Positions 7,118-12,716 of a stretch of 13,102 bases of DNA are shown in pieces. Numbering within the stretch: the stretch's first letter is position 1; each line of letters opens with the position of its first letter. The notes below the pieces were generated by a model, which was not told the DNA's origin, did no database searches, and was given only the letters and a program-made list of their open reading frames with translations. Origin of the DNA: an uncultured bacterium (GTDB taxonomy: Bacteria > Actinomycetota > Coriobacteriia > Coriobacteriales > Coriobacteriaceae). The stretch is taken from the NCBI GenBank assembly GCA_905215725.1, contig CAJMRD010000059.1:1-13102 (forward strand). Reading direction: 5' to 3'. The position numbers and the translations under genes are program-made.

Positions 7118-7600
7118 ATGCCGCGAACGCTCTTTATTGATGCAGACGCCTGCCCGGTCACGCGCGAGTCGATTGACTGCGCGCGGCGGGCGGGCGTCGC
7201 CGTCGTTATCGCCGGCAACAGCACACAGAACCTGGAACGCCACATTCGCCGCGACGATCCGCGCGACGTCGAGCATGCGCGACGCGGATTTTGGGTCACG
7301 ACGCTCGATGTGAGCGTGGGCGCCGACAGCGCCGACTTTGCCATTGTCGAACGCCTGCAGGCGGGCGACGTAGTCGTGACGCAGGACATTGGCTTGGCGA
7401 GCATGGTGCTCGGGCGCGATGCCGCCGCCATCGGCGTGCGCGGGCGCGTCTACGATAAGGCGACCATCGACATGCAACTGTTTATTCGCCACGAGGAAAA
7501 GAAGGTGCGCCGCGCCGGCGGTCGCACTCGCGGTCCGGCGGCATTTACCAGCGAAGACCGGGCCCGCTTTAAGCGCAACCTCACCGAGCTGCTGCGCTAA
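7118..7600 (+). CDS. YaiI/YqxD family protein (DUF188)
   Basis: This 160-residue cytoplasmic protein has a PIN-like fold and no proven substrate. The family is recognised by LFIDADACPV (5-14) with its two aspartates, followed by VTQDIGLASMVL (about 87-98), RGRVYDKATIDMQLFIRH, and the characteristic C-terminal RRAGGRTRGPAAFTSEDRARF (about 131-151). The GGRTxGPxxFTxxDRxxF block is the strongest evidence. Length is close to the usual 145-155. The acidic residues could bind a metal as in PIN nucleases, but nuclease activity is not established for this family. The ATG follows the DUF308 stop without a spacer, so translation is probably coupled. The gene ends three bases before a strong terminator. 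Confidence 0.93.
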   Translation: MPRTLFIDADACPVTRESIDCARRAGVAVVIAGNSTQNLERHIRRDDPRDVEHARRGFWVTTLDVSVGADSADFAIVERLQAGDVVVTQDIGLASMVLGRDAAAIGVRGRVYDKATIDMQLFIRHEEKKVRRAGGRTRGPAAFTSEDRARFKRNLTELLR

Positions 7601-7602
7601 CC

Positions 7603-7647
7603 AAGGTAGATTTTCGGGACATGCCCGGAAATCTACCTTTTTGTTTT
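7603..7647 (+). terminator. Intrinsic terminator of the DUF308-DUF188 operon
   Basis: AAGGTAGATTTTCGGG (7603-7618) pairs over 16 positions with CCCGGAAATCTACCTT (7624-7639), with one G-T wobble and a 5-base loop. TTTTTGTTTT follows. It lies immediately after the DUF188 stop. Confidence 0.95.
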
Positions 7648-7681
7648 GAGCGGTGTGAGCGCTCGGAATCCATGGCTCAAC

Positions 7682-7757
7682 AAAAAACGGGCTTCAAAAT
7701 GCCATGCGTCGCCGCATTGCGCAGGCGCCGAGCATGGCTATTTGAAGCCCATTTTTT
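7682..7757. terminator. Long bidirectional hairpin, terminator of the metal exporter
   Basis: GGGCTTCAAAATGCCATGC (7689-7707) pairs with 7732-7750 at 17 of 19 positions. The arms are flanked by AAAAAA (7682-7687) and TTTTTT (7752-7757), giving a T-run on both strands. On the minus strand it lies 9 bases after the exporter stop and is its natural terminator. On the plus strand it backs up the terminator at 7603. A GC-rich region of 24 bases fills the loop. Confidence 0.88.
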
Positions 7758-7765
7758 AAGCCTAC

Positions 7766-8866
7766 TTAGAGGCCGAAGGCGGATAGGATAAGGCCCCAGC
7801 CGGCGCCGATGACGTACATCATGACCAGGAACACGGCGTTTTCACGAGCGCTGCGGTTGGTGCGGAACAGGACAAGATAGCCCACGCCGGCGGAAATGAG
7901 CGTACCGGCGAGCATCGGCGCCAGCTGTAGCGCGCCCTCCAGGTACAGCTGCGTAATGACCACGCTGGCCGAGCAGTTGGGGATCAGGCCGACGAGTGCC
8001 GAGCCCAAGACGGCGAGCGTCTCGTTGCCACGCAGGAACTGCTCGATCGCGGACTCTCCGAAGGTCTCGAGCACGGCAACTAGAATCAGCGTCACCAGGA
8101 AAATAAAAACCGAAACCTGCACGGTGTGCGAGATCGCGCTGCGGATAATCGACAGGACGGGCGCACCTTCGTGGGAGTGACCGTGGTCGTGCCCATGGCC
8201 GTGGTGGTGCTCATGCTCGCTTGCGTGACCGTGGTCATGGCTGTGTCCGTGGTCGCGCTCGTGTTCATCTTCATCATCATCGCAACCGCAATGGTCGCGC
8301 TCGCACAACTCGTGGATGTGGTCGGCGCTCACGCCCGCCTCGGCCACTTCATCAATGATGTCGCCCCCGGTATGGTCGTCGTGCGCGCAGTTCACATGAG
8401 CCGGATTGGCAGCGGTCCCCAGCACGGTACGGCGAATCGCCGCATGCGCGCGGGCATTACGACGAAGGCCGCGGATAGCCGCGTCCACGATAAAGCCCGT
8501 GACCAGCGCGATCAGTGCCTTCGAAGCCAAAAGCATCGCCATGGTCTGCACGGGCACCTGCTCGGCGAGCAACAGCGGCAGCATCTCATCGGAGGTCGAG
8601 AGGAACACGGCGACCAGCGTGCCCAGCGTCACGACACGGCCGGCGTACAGCGTTGCTGCCATGGCCGAAAATCCGCACTGCGGCACAATGCCCAGCAGCG
8701 AGCCAGCCACGGGACCCGCAGCGCCGGCGCGCTTGATAGCGCCGTTGACGCGGTCGCCCGCAACGTGCTCAAGTGTCTCGAGAGCAAGATACGTCACCAA
8801 CAAAAACGGCGCCAGCGAGAGCGTGTCCTTGCCGGCGTCGAGCAGAATATCAATCAGCAAATCCAT
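7766..8866 (-). CDS. Putative heavy-metal/manganese exporter with His-rich loop (ArsP_2-like)
   Basis: This 366-residue multi-pass membrane protein resembles the Pfam 'putative 10TM heavy-metal exporter' family, whose members are annotated as putative manganese or arsenic transporters. Two halves carry the same motif: GSLLGIVPQCGFSAMAATLY (55-74) and SALVGLIPNCSASVVITQLY (289-308). These are repeated PxC centres (P62-C64 and P296-C298), each followed by an LYxxG turn and a hydrophobic helix, suggesting an internally duplicated transporter core. Between them lies a soluble loop of about 100 residues (137-236) with HVNCAHDDH, HIHELCERDHCGC, an acidic run, and 15 histidines within residues 202-232, typical of zinc, nickel or manganese binding. 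Start ATG 8866 has a GAAAGG site 11 bases upstream. Ion specificity cannot be read from the sequence. Candidate metal-regulator palindromes lie in the promoter region. Confidence 0.8.
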   Translation of the reverse strand: MDLLIDILLDAGKDTLSLAPFLLVTYLALETLEHVAGDRVNGAIKRAGAAGPVAGSLLGIVPQCGFSAMAATLYAGRVVTLGTLVAVFLSTSDEMLPLLLAEQVPVQTMAMLLASKALIALVTGFIVDAAIRGLRRNARAHAAIRRTVLGTAANPAHVNCAHDDHTGGDIIDEVAEAGVSADHIHELCERDHCGCDDDEDEHERDHGHSHDHGHASEHEHHHGHGHDHGHSHEGAPVLSIIRSAISHTVQVSVFIFLVTLILVAVLETFGESAIEQFLRGNETLAVLGSALVGLIPNCSASVVITQLYLEGALQLAPMLAGTLISAGVGYLVLFRTNRSARENAVFLVMMYVIGAGWGLILSAFGL

Positions 8867-8909
8867 GACGGATGGAACCTTTCATGTCTTTCGGCAGCAT
8901 TGTAAAAGT

Positions 8910-8960
8910 CCTAGCGGTCAACTAGGGTATTGTAGTTGTCCTAGGCGCGATGCCAATAGT
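8910..8960 (-). promoter_or_regulatory. Exporter promoter with CCTAG palindromes
   Basis: On the minus strand, TTGGCA (8955-8960) and TACAAT (8933-8938) with a 16-bp spacer make a plausible promoter for the exporter. The spacer contains the palindrome CCTAGG (8940-8945). Just downstream of the -10 lies a second palindrome, CCTAG-N7-CTAGG (8910-8926). This placement is that of an operator for a repressor. CCTA/TAGG half sites recall DtxR/MntR-type boxes, but the match to any named consensus is partial. Confidence 0.45.
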
Positions 8961-9038
8961 TGCCCATGGTAAACTATCATCTCGCCACATCTCAATGAAC
9001 CCGAGCCGCGCGGTGCGGCCCGTCCAAGGAGCAGTTAT

Positions 9039-10007
9039 ATGAACGTTTCACAAGCACTCGAATACGAGCGCCAGCCGTTTATTCCCATGTTTATCTATGG
9101 CGATCACGGCGCCATGGAATCCGAGCGCCAGAAGGGCGAGGAGGCCCTTAAGGTGCTCGAAACCGAGTACTTTACCGCCGAGGGCGACCCCAGCTTCGAC
9201 TTTGCCACCGTGCGCGACCTGGCCGACCGCAACCGCGACCTGTGCGACCAGATTGGCGAGGCACGCCTGCGCAACGTGACGCCCGCGACGCTTTCGCGCG
9301 GCCTGTCCGATGCCGACACCTGCGCCGCCATCGGCAAGATGCAAAAGCGCACCGCCGCGTCCGTTATGCGCGAAATCCGCGGCGACCGCGACGCGCTCGG
9401 CGTGGCCTACGCCCGCAAGCCCATCCAGGGCACCGTGCTCGGTATCGACATCGAGACCACCGGCCGTGCACCCGAGCGCGGTTATATCATCAATGTGGGT
9501 TGGGAGATCATGGAGCTCACCAGCGACGCCGTCCCGCATGACGCCGAGGCACACTACTGCGGCCTGCCCGACATCTACCGCGGCGAGGATGTGCCGCTAT
9601 CGAACATCCATCACATTACCTGGGACGACATCGACGGCAAAAAACCATTCCGCGAGAACAAGGAACTGCAGAAGCAGCTGCTCAAACTTATGAAGAAGTA
9701 CCCGTACATGGCGCATAACGCCGCGTTCGAAGACAGTTGGTTCAAGATCCACCTGGACGGTTACGCCGAGGCACGCCGCGCCGGCAAGATCATCGTCATC
9801 GACTCGCGCCAGATCTGCCGCAGCCTGGATGCCGACGTCCGCTCGCTCCCCCGCGAGTCCGCGCCCGCCGCGCTCGAGAACTGGGCGCGCCGCCGTGGCA
9901 CCCTCGCCGCCGACGCCAACGAGCAGCACCTGGGCCTCGACGACACCGACCTCATGCTTCGCACCGTCCAAGCCGAGTTCAACCTCAAGAACCTGTTTGC
10001 CAAGTAG
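9039..10007 (+). CDS. DEDDh-type 3'-5' exonuclease domain protein
   Basis: This 322-residue protein has a C-terminal exonuclease domain of the DnaQ/RNase T superfamily, which cuts nucleotides from DNA or RNA 3' ends with two metal ions. Exo I is LGIDIETTG (D137, E139), Exo II is MAHNAAFEDSW (D232), and Exo III is EQHLGLDDTD (H297 and D302, the H-x4-D of the DEDDh class). All five catalytic residues are present, so it should be active. Residues 1-130 are a charged, probably helical extension I do not recognise. They include two runs rich in acidic and basic residues that could serve as a partner-binding region. It is not the PolC or DnaQ polymerase subunit by length or context. An AAGGAG ribosome site precedes the ATG. 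It appears monocistronic, with a 172-bp region shared with the divergent exporter. Confidence 0.88.
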   Translation: MNVSQALEYERQPFIPMFIYGDHGAMESERQKGEEALKVLETEYFTAEGDPSFDFATVRDLADRNRDLCDQIGEARLRNVTPATLSRGLSDADTCAAIGKMQKRTAASVMREIRGDRDALGVAYARKPIQGTVLGIDIETTGRAPERGYIINVGWEIMELTSDAVPHDAEAHYCGLPDIYRGEDVPLSNIHHITWDDIDGKKPFRENKELQKQLLKLMKKYPYMAHNAAFEDSWFKIHLDGYAEARRAGKIIVIDSRQICRSLDADVRSLPRESAPAALENWARRRGTLAADANEQHLGLDDTDLMLRTVQAEFNLKNLFAK

Positions 10008-10358
10008 AAACGTCTACGCCAAACTCCGGCGTAGATCACGAGCGGTCTCGCAGCGGGAAACCCCGCAGCGGGGCCGCCCTACGTTCCACAGATAGATCTG
10101 CCATCACAAATTCTGAACCCTCATTTTGAACGATTTCGACCAATTCCCGACACGTAATTCGTTGTCGGATGGTGATGCATCGATATCAAATGTGCAGCAA
10201 TTGAGTATTTATATGCTATAGCTAAGCTGCGAAAACTTTTATTTAGGGCATACCAACCCATAATTGCGTCAAGCTTTTGGACAGCATTTGGCTAGACCTC
10301 TAAAACGACTTTTCCACTCAGCGCCGTCAACACGGCATTAGCTGACACGATATATATC
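10008..10358. other. Non-coding region of 351 bp before the nuclease-like gene
   Basis: No convincing gene is visible on either strand. The left end has a hairpin right after the exonuclease stop (TCTACGCC 10013-10020 with GGCGTAGA 10028-10035, 7-base loop) without a T-run. It may stabilise the mRNA end or act as a weak terminator. A GC-rich patch (10043-10080) can fold in several small ways. CCGACA (10147-10152) and TGTCGG (10163-10168) form a short inverted repeat. From about 10090 onward the base composition becomes clearly AT-richer than in the genes to the left. Confidence 0.6.
10192..10210 (+). repeat. Possible degenerate third copy of the GTGCAAAA repeat
   Basis: GTGCAGCAATTGAGTATTT closely resembles the repeat core found downstream of the nuclease-like gene (GTGCAAAAATTGGAGTATTC, in 11769-11810), with three substitutions and one missing base. 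It lies 149 bp upstream of that gene. The match is short, so chance cannot be excluded. Confidence 0.3.
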
Positions 10359-11549
10359 ATGAGTATCGTATTGTCACATACCACTGCAAAAGCGGTCTAC
10401 CAGGCCGCGTATTCGGTGTCTGCGAAAGGCATCGAGTCCTGTAGCCCTGCCGCGATTTACGGATCATGTCCCACCGGAACGCTCCTTGACGCAGCCGCAG
10501 AATGGCTCACCAAACATGATGTTTCCTTCGACGCAAATGATTCCCTCGAGGTGATGGTGTTTGATCGCAGGAACGCGCGCTACGCGATGGACTGTCAATG
10601 CCACGTTTCTTCAAAACGATTCTCGAACTCACGCTTTGTAGAGCTTAAAGATGGCATCTTCGTTGTTGGCGTTGAGCTTTGCGCACTTCAGGCCGCCACC
10701 TATCTTTCTTTTCGCGAACTAGTGGAGTACTACTTTGAACTGTGCAGCGCTTACTCCCTTGGAACCGACTCTTCCACCTCCTATACCGAGCGTTTCGCGC
10801 TCACCTCGACCGAGAGATTAAAACAGTTCTTTAATTCCATTACCAGATGCGACGGTCTGGCTCTTGCCCGAAAGGCGATCCAATGTGTGCGCGACGGATG
10901 CCGGTCTCCTATGGAAACGGCCTTTGTCATGATGCTAACGCTGCCCAAAAGCGAAGGAGGGCTTGGTATTAAGGGAGTTGAGACCGATTACGAGGTGCAG
11001 GTCACCGCTGCAGCGAAGAATCTCACGAGACGCAAAAAGTTCTTTATGGATGCGTATCTAAAGAAATCTCGCACAGACATTGAATACAACGGTTTTTATC
11101 ATGACGCGGAAGAAGACCGCGCCATCGATGAGGAACGCAAGAATGCGCTTGCGTCCATGGGATACGGAATCATCACCGTCAGTCGTTATTCCTTTATGCA
11201 TGCCAGCGCTTTCGTTAGGGTCATGGAGGCGATCCAACGAAAAGAGGGCATACGCCCCTCGCGTCTGCCAAAAGACTTTCAAATCATGCAAGAAGACCTG
11301 AGACAGTTTGTACTCAGAAGGTTTATTGAGGAGAAGAAACGAATCCAGGAGGAGCTTCGCCAGGATTCCGAAGAGCGCCAACGAATCGACCTCGAAAAAG
11401 CAATGCTCGAAGGCATCACATTGGACGATCCGACGATTAACGAGGCTCCGGCAATCGATGACATGCAGACTGTCGAACCCGACAGCCTATCACTCAACCA
11501 AACAAGCAGCTTCGCGCCCGAGGGCAGGATCTTCGGGGCCGGAAGCTAG
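10359..11549 (+). CDS. Orphan PD-(D/E)XK nuclease-like protein (DUF559/Vsr-like)
   Basis: This 396-residue protein of unknown role appears to end in a restriction-endonuclease-like fold. Residues 183-270 follow the DUF559/Vsr pattern: E186 in SPMETAF, D231 in FFMDAYL, and IEYNGFYHD (241-249) with E242 and H248 where relatives have a vEvDGxxH motif. D253, R254 and R260 come next, then ALASMGYGIITVS, like the usual LxxxGyxvirv strand. The N-terminal half has GIFVVGVELCALQAATYLS (99-117), reminiscent of the GIPVTSPARTLLDLA segment in AbiEi-type antitoxin/DUF559 fusions; this is weaker. The C-terminus adds a charged, probably coiled-coil helix (about 311-350) and an acidic tail. No ribosome binding site precedes the ATG, only TATATAT, so translation may be leaderless or the start may be elsewhere. 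Base composition is AT-richer than in neighbours. No partner toxin, antitoxin or methylase is adjacent. Confidence 0.6.
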   Translation: MSIVLSHTTAKAVYQAAYSVSAKGIESCSPAAIYGSCPTGTLLDAAAEWLTKHDVSFDANDSLEVMVFDRRNARYAMDCQCHVSSKRFSNSRFVELKDGIFVVGVELCALQAATYLSFRELVEYYFELCSAYSLGTDSSTSYTERFALTSTERLKQFFNSITRCDGLALARKAIQCVRDGCRSPMETAFVMMLTLPKSEGGLGIKGVETDYEVQVTAAAKNLTRRKKFFMDAYLKKSRTDIEYNGFYHDAEEDRAIDEERKNALASMGYGIITVSRYSFMHASAFVRVMEAIQRKEGIRPSRLPKDFQIMQEDLRQFVLRRFIEEKKRIQEELRQDSEERQRIDLEKAMLEGITLDDPTINEAPAIDDMQTVEPDSLSLNQTSSFAPEGRIFGAGS

Positions 11550-11561
11550 ACCGGCTAACAA

Positions 11562-11603
11562 GGTGGGCACCTTAGCGACGTGCAAAATTGCGAGTATTCA
11601 GCA
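11562..11603 (+). repeat. Left arm of imperfect inverted repeat
   Basis: This arm starts GGTGGGCACC and contains the core CGTGCAAAATTGCGAGTATT followed by CAGCA. It aligns with the reverse complement of 11769-11810. GGTGGG, CGTGCAAAA, TTG, GAGTATTC and GCA are identical; the 7 bases after the first CC diverge, and two single-base indels separate the cores. It begins 13 bases after the nuclease-like gene stop. Confidence 0.55.
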
Positions 11604-11768
11604 GAGCCGGGTGTCTATCACCCTCGAGTGGATCCAAATGTGAAGCGAAATCACTCTTGCGTGAGAGCGTTAGGCAACATTTGAGGAAGAACTCATCGGA
11701 TTAACACCCTAAGATAACTCTTGAACTGCATTATATGGCCTGCAATAAATTAACGGACCCCCTATCGT

Positions 11769-11810
11769 TGCAGAATACTCCAATTTTTGCACGGCTCAGG
11801 GGCACCCACC
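11769..11810 (-). repeat. Right arm of imperfect inverted repeat
   Basis: Read on the minus strand it begins GGTGGGTGCC and contains CGTGCAAAAATTGGAGTATT followed by CTGCA, matching the left arm at 11562-11603 in opposite orientation. The arms are separated by 165 bp of non-coding DNA. The pair could be ends of a small non-autonomous element, two copies of a dispersed repeat, or a very long RNA stem. Confidence 0.55.
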
Positions 11811-11894
11811 CCGGCATCGGCTATCAAAACCGCTCACTCCGGGATCTCGTCCACTATTCCCCATCATTTTGTGCAACGAATTACCTGAACGTCA

Positions 11895-11922
11895 TTGACA
11901 TATGAACATACACTCATATAAT
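11895..11922 (+). promoter_or_regulatory. Promoter of arsR
   Basis: TTGACA (11895-11900) and TATAAT (11917-11922) are both perfect sigma-70-type hexamers with a 16-bp spacer. The spacer is filled by the first ArsR-type operator, so a bound repressor would directly block RNA polymerase. The start of transcription should fall near 11929, about 40 bases before the arsR ATG. Confidence 0.85.
11900..11919 (+). promoter_or_regulatory. ArsR/SmtB-type operator 1
   Basis: ATATGAACATACACTCATAT has perfect 6-bp arms (ATATGA/TCATAT) around 8 bases. It fits the TGAA-N6-TTCA style of operators used by SmtB, CzrA and ZiaR. It sits inside the arsR promoter. Confidence 0.82.
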
Positions 11923-11934
11923 CGGAAGCAAGTT

Positions 11935-11954
11935 ATATGAGCGCATGTTCATAT
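11935..11954 (+). promoter_or_regulatory. ArsR/SmtB-type operator 2
   Basis: ATATGAGCGCATGTTCATAT has the same arms and spacing as operator 1. Its reverse complement differs from operator 1 at only two positions, so the two are inverted copies with centres 35 bp apart. It overlaps the expected transcribed leader, ending one base before the GAAAGG ribosome site. Confidence 0.82.
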
Positions 11955-11968
11955 GAAAGGATATTGCA

Positions 11969-12334
11969 ATGAGCATCCGCGTTGATGAAACGAAACCCGA
12001 CATCGAGGCCACCGAACCCGCGATTCCCACCACCTGCTCGCCCGAGAACCTTCCCGACGAGGAGCTTCTCTACGACCTCGCCGACCTGTTCAAGGTCTTC
12101 AGCGACACCACGCGCATCAAGATCCTCTATGCCCTCATGGGCCGCGAGCTCTGCGTGGCGGACATCGCCGAAACGACCGAAACCTCGCAGTCCGCGGTGT
12201 CGCACCAGCTGCGCACACTCAAGCAGTCGCACCTGGTTAAATTCCGGCGCGACGGGCGCAATATCCTATACTCGCTCGCCGACGACCACGTCTACACCAT
12301 GCTCAACCAGGGCATGAGCCACATCTGCGAATAG
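11969..12334 (+). CDS. ArsR/SmtB-family metal-sensing repressor
   Basis: This 121-residue winged-helix repressor should dimerise, bind the 20-bp palindromes in its promoter and release DNA on binding metal. The helix-turn-helix is ADIAETTETSQSAVSHQLRTLKQSHLV (64-90), with the ArsR signature SAVSHQLRTL, followed by the wing KFRRDGRNILYSL. The C-terminal helix carries D105, H107, H118 and E121. The spacing is exactly that of the SmtB alpha5 zinc site (D104, H106, H117, E120), so a zinc-class sensor is likely. ELCVADIA (60-67) has one cysteine (C62), as in SmtB's ELCVGDL, and not the CVC of CadC/ArsR. C23 lies in the N-terminal tail, where some relatives have a second site. GAAAGG precedes the ATG by 8 bases. 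The gene leads a locus with an HMA protein and an efflux ATPase. Confidence 0.93.
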   Translation: MSIRVDETKPDIEATEPAIPTTCSPENLPDEELLYDLADLFKVFSDTTRIKILYALMGRELCVADIAETTETSQSAVSHQLRTLKQSHLVKFRRDGRNILYSLADDHVYTMLNQGMSHICE

Positions 12335-12397
12335 CGACCAACCACGGTACCAGCGCGGCCTGCACCCAAGCCGCAAATACGGGGAAAGGAATCCACC

Positions 12398-12616
12398 ATG
12401 AAAAAGCAGTTTAAACTCGACGAGATCGACTGCGCCAACTGCGCGCGTGAGCTTCAGGACGAGCTGGCCAAGCTCGATGGCGTCAAGTCCGTTTCGGTCA
12501 ACTTTATGACCCAGAAGTTGACGCTCGAGGCCGATGACGCCGAGTTCGACGAGGTCCTCGACCGCGTTGTGGAGTTCACCGCCGACGCCGAGCCGGACTG
12601 CGAGATCATTCTCTAG
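12398..12616 (+). CDS. Free-standing HMA-domain metal-binding protein
   Basis: This 72-residue protein is a single heavy-metal-associated domain of ferredoxin-like fold. FKLDEIDCANCARELQDELA (5-24) places the metal-binding C12 and C15 of the CxxC loop after the first strand. DGVKSVSVNFMTQKLTLEAD is the typical second helix end and strand pair. The usual GMTCxxC is here EIDCANC, common in domains attached to zinc/cadmium ATPases. It probably binds a soft or borderline metal ion and passes it to, or guards, the adjacent P-type ATPase, whose own N-terminus lacks such a domain. An AAAGGA ribosome site precedes the ATG. It lies 63 bases after arsR with no terminator between, so it is presumably co-transcribed from the arsR promoter. 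A C-terminal acidic and cysteine tail (EPDCEIIL) could add a ligand. Confidence 0.9.
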   Translation: MKKQFKLDEIDCANCARELQDELAKLDGVKSVSVNFMTQKLTLEADDAEFDEVLDRVVEFTADAEPDCEIIL

Positions 12617-12637
12617 CCCAGGTTTACGCCAACCCGC

Positions 12638-12660
12638 AAGGCCGCGCTTGCCGCGGCCTT
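12638..12660 (+). terminator. GC-rich hairpin between HMA gene and ATPase
   Basis: AAGGCCGCG (12638-12646) pairs perfectly over 9 bp with CGCGGCCTT (12652-12660) around a 5-base loop. Only TGCTCG follows, so the T-run is poor. It could be a weak terminator or attenuator that lowers read-through from arsR-HMA into the ATPase, consistent with the extra operator right after it. Confidence 0.5.
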
Positions 12661-12673
12661 TGCTCGCGAAATT

Positions 12674-12693
12674 ATATGAGCGAGTGTTCATAC
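12674..12693 (+). promoter_or_regulatory. ArsR/SmtB-type operator 3, ahead of the ATPase
   Basis: ATATGAGCGAGTGTTCATAC differs from operator 2 at only three positions and keeps the ATATGA-N8-TCATA layout. It lies 23 bases ahead of the ATPase ATG, after the hairpin. This implies that the same repressor controls the pump separately, through its own promoter or as a roadblock. I do not see clear promoter hexamers here. Confidence 0.78.
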
Positions 12694-12716
12694 ATTCAAA
12701 TGGGAGGATACGAATC

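Larger units (their letters stand above)
11550..11968. other. Non-coding region of 419 bp between the nuclease-like gene and arsR
   Basis: No gene with a credible start and codon pattern is seen on either strand. The region holds an inverted pair of imperfect repeats of about 42 bp (listed separately) and 165 bp of AT-rich sequence between them, including TATAAT on the minus strand near 11730. Its last 75 bases form the arsR promoter and operators. I see no clear intrinsic terminator for the nuclease-like gene. Confidence 0.6.

Noticed and set aside
6800..7492. A 230-codon minus-strand frame spanning DUF308 and DUF188
   Set aside because: It overlaps two recognisable plus-strand genes and has no domain or credible start signal.
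8171..8271. Short tandem DNA repeats
   Set aside because: The repetitiveness comes from alternating histidine codons with Gly, Asp, Ser or Glu codons in the exporter loop; there is no separate repeat array.
8126..8905. A 259-codon plus-strand frame opposite the exporter
   Set aside because: Its apparently hydrophobic start (VVVPMAVVVLM) is simply the complement of the histidine codons in the exporter loop. The minus strand shows the duplicated PxC motifs of a real transporter.
8867..9038. A manganese (yybP-ykoY) riboswitch ahead of the exporter
   Set aside because: The exporter family suggested looking for one, but the 172-bp region is short and shows protein-operator-like palindromes. I cannot see the conserved multi-stem riboswitch core.
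10008..11968. CRISPR array, tRNA or integrase attachment site around the nuclease-like gene
   Set aside because: No regularly spaced direct repeats, no cloverleaf and no integrase gene are visible. The only repeats are the imperfect inverted pair and one doubtful copy.
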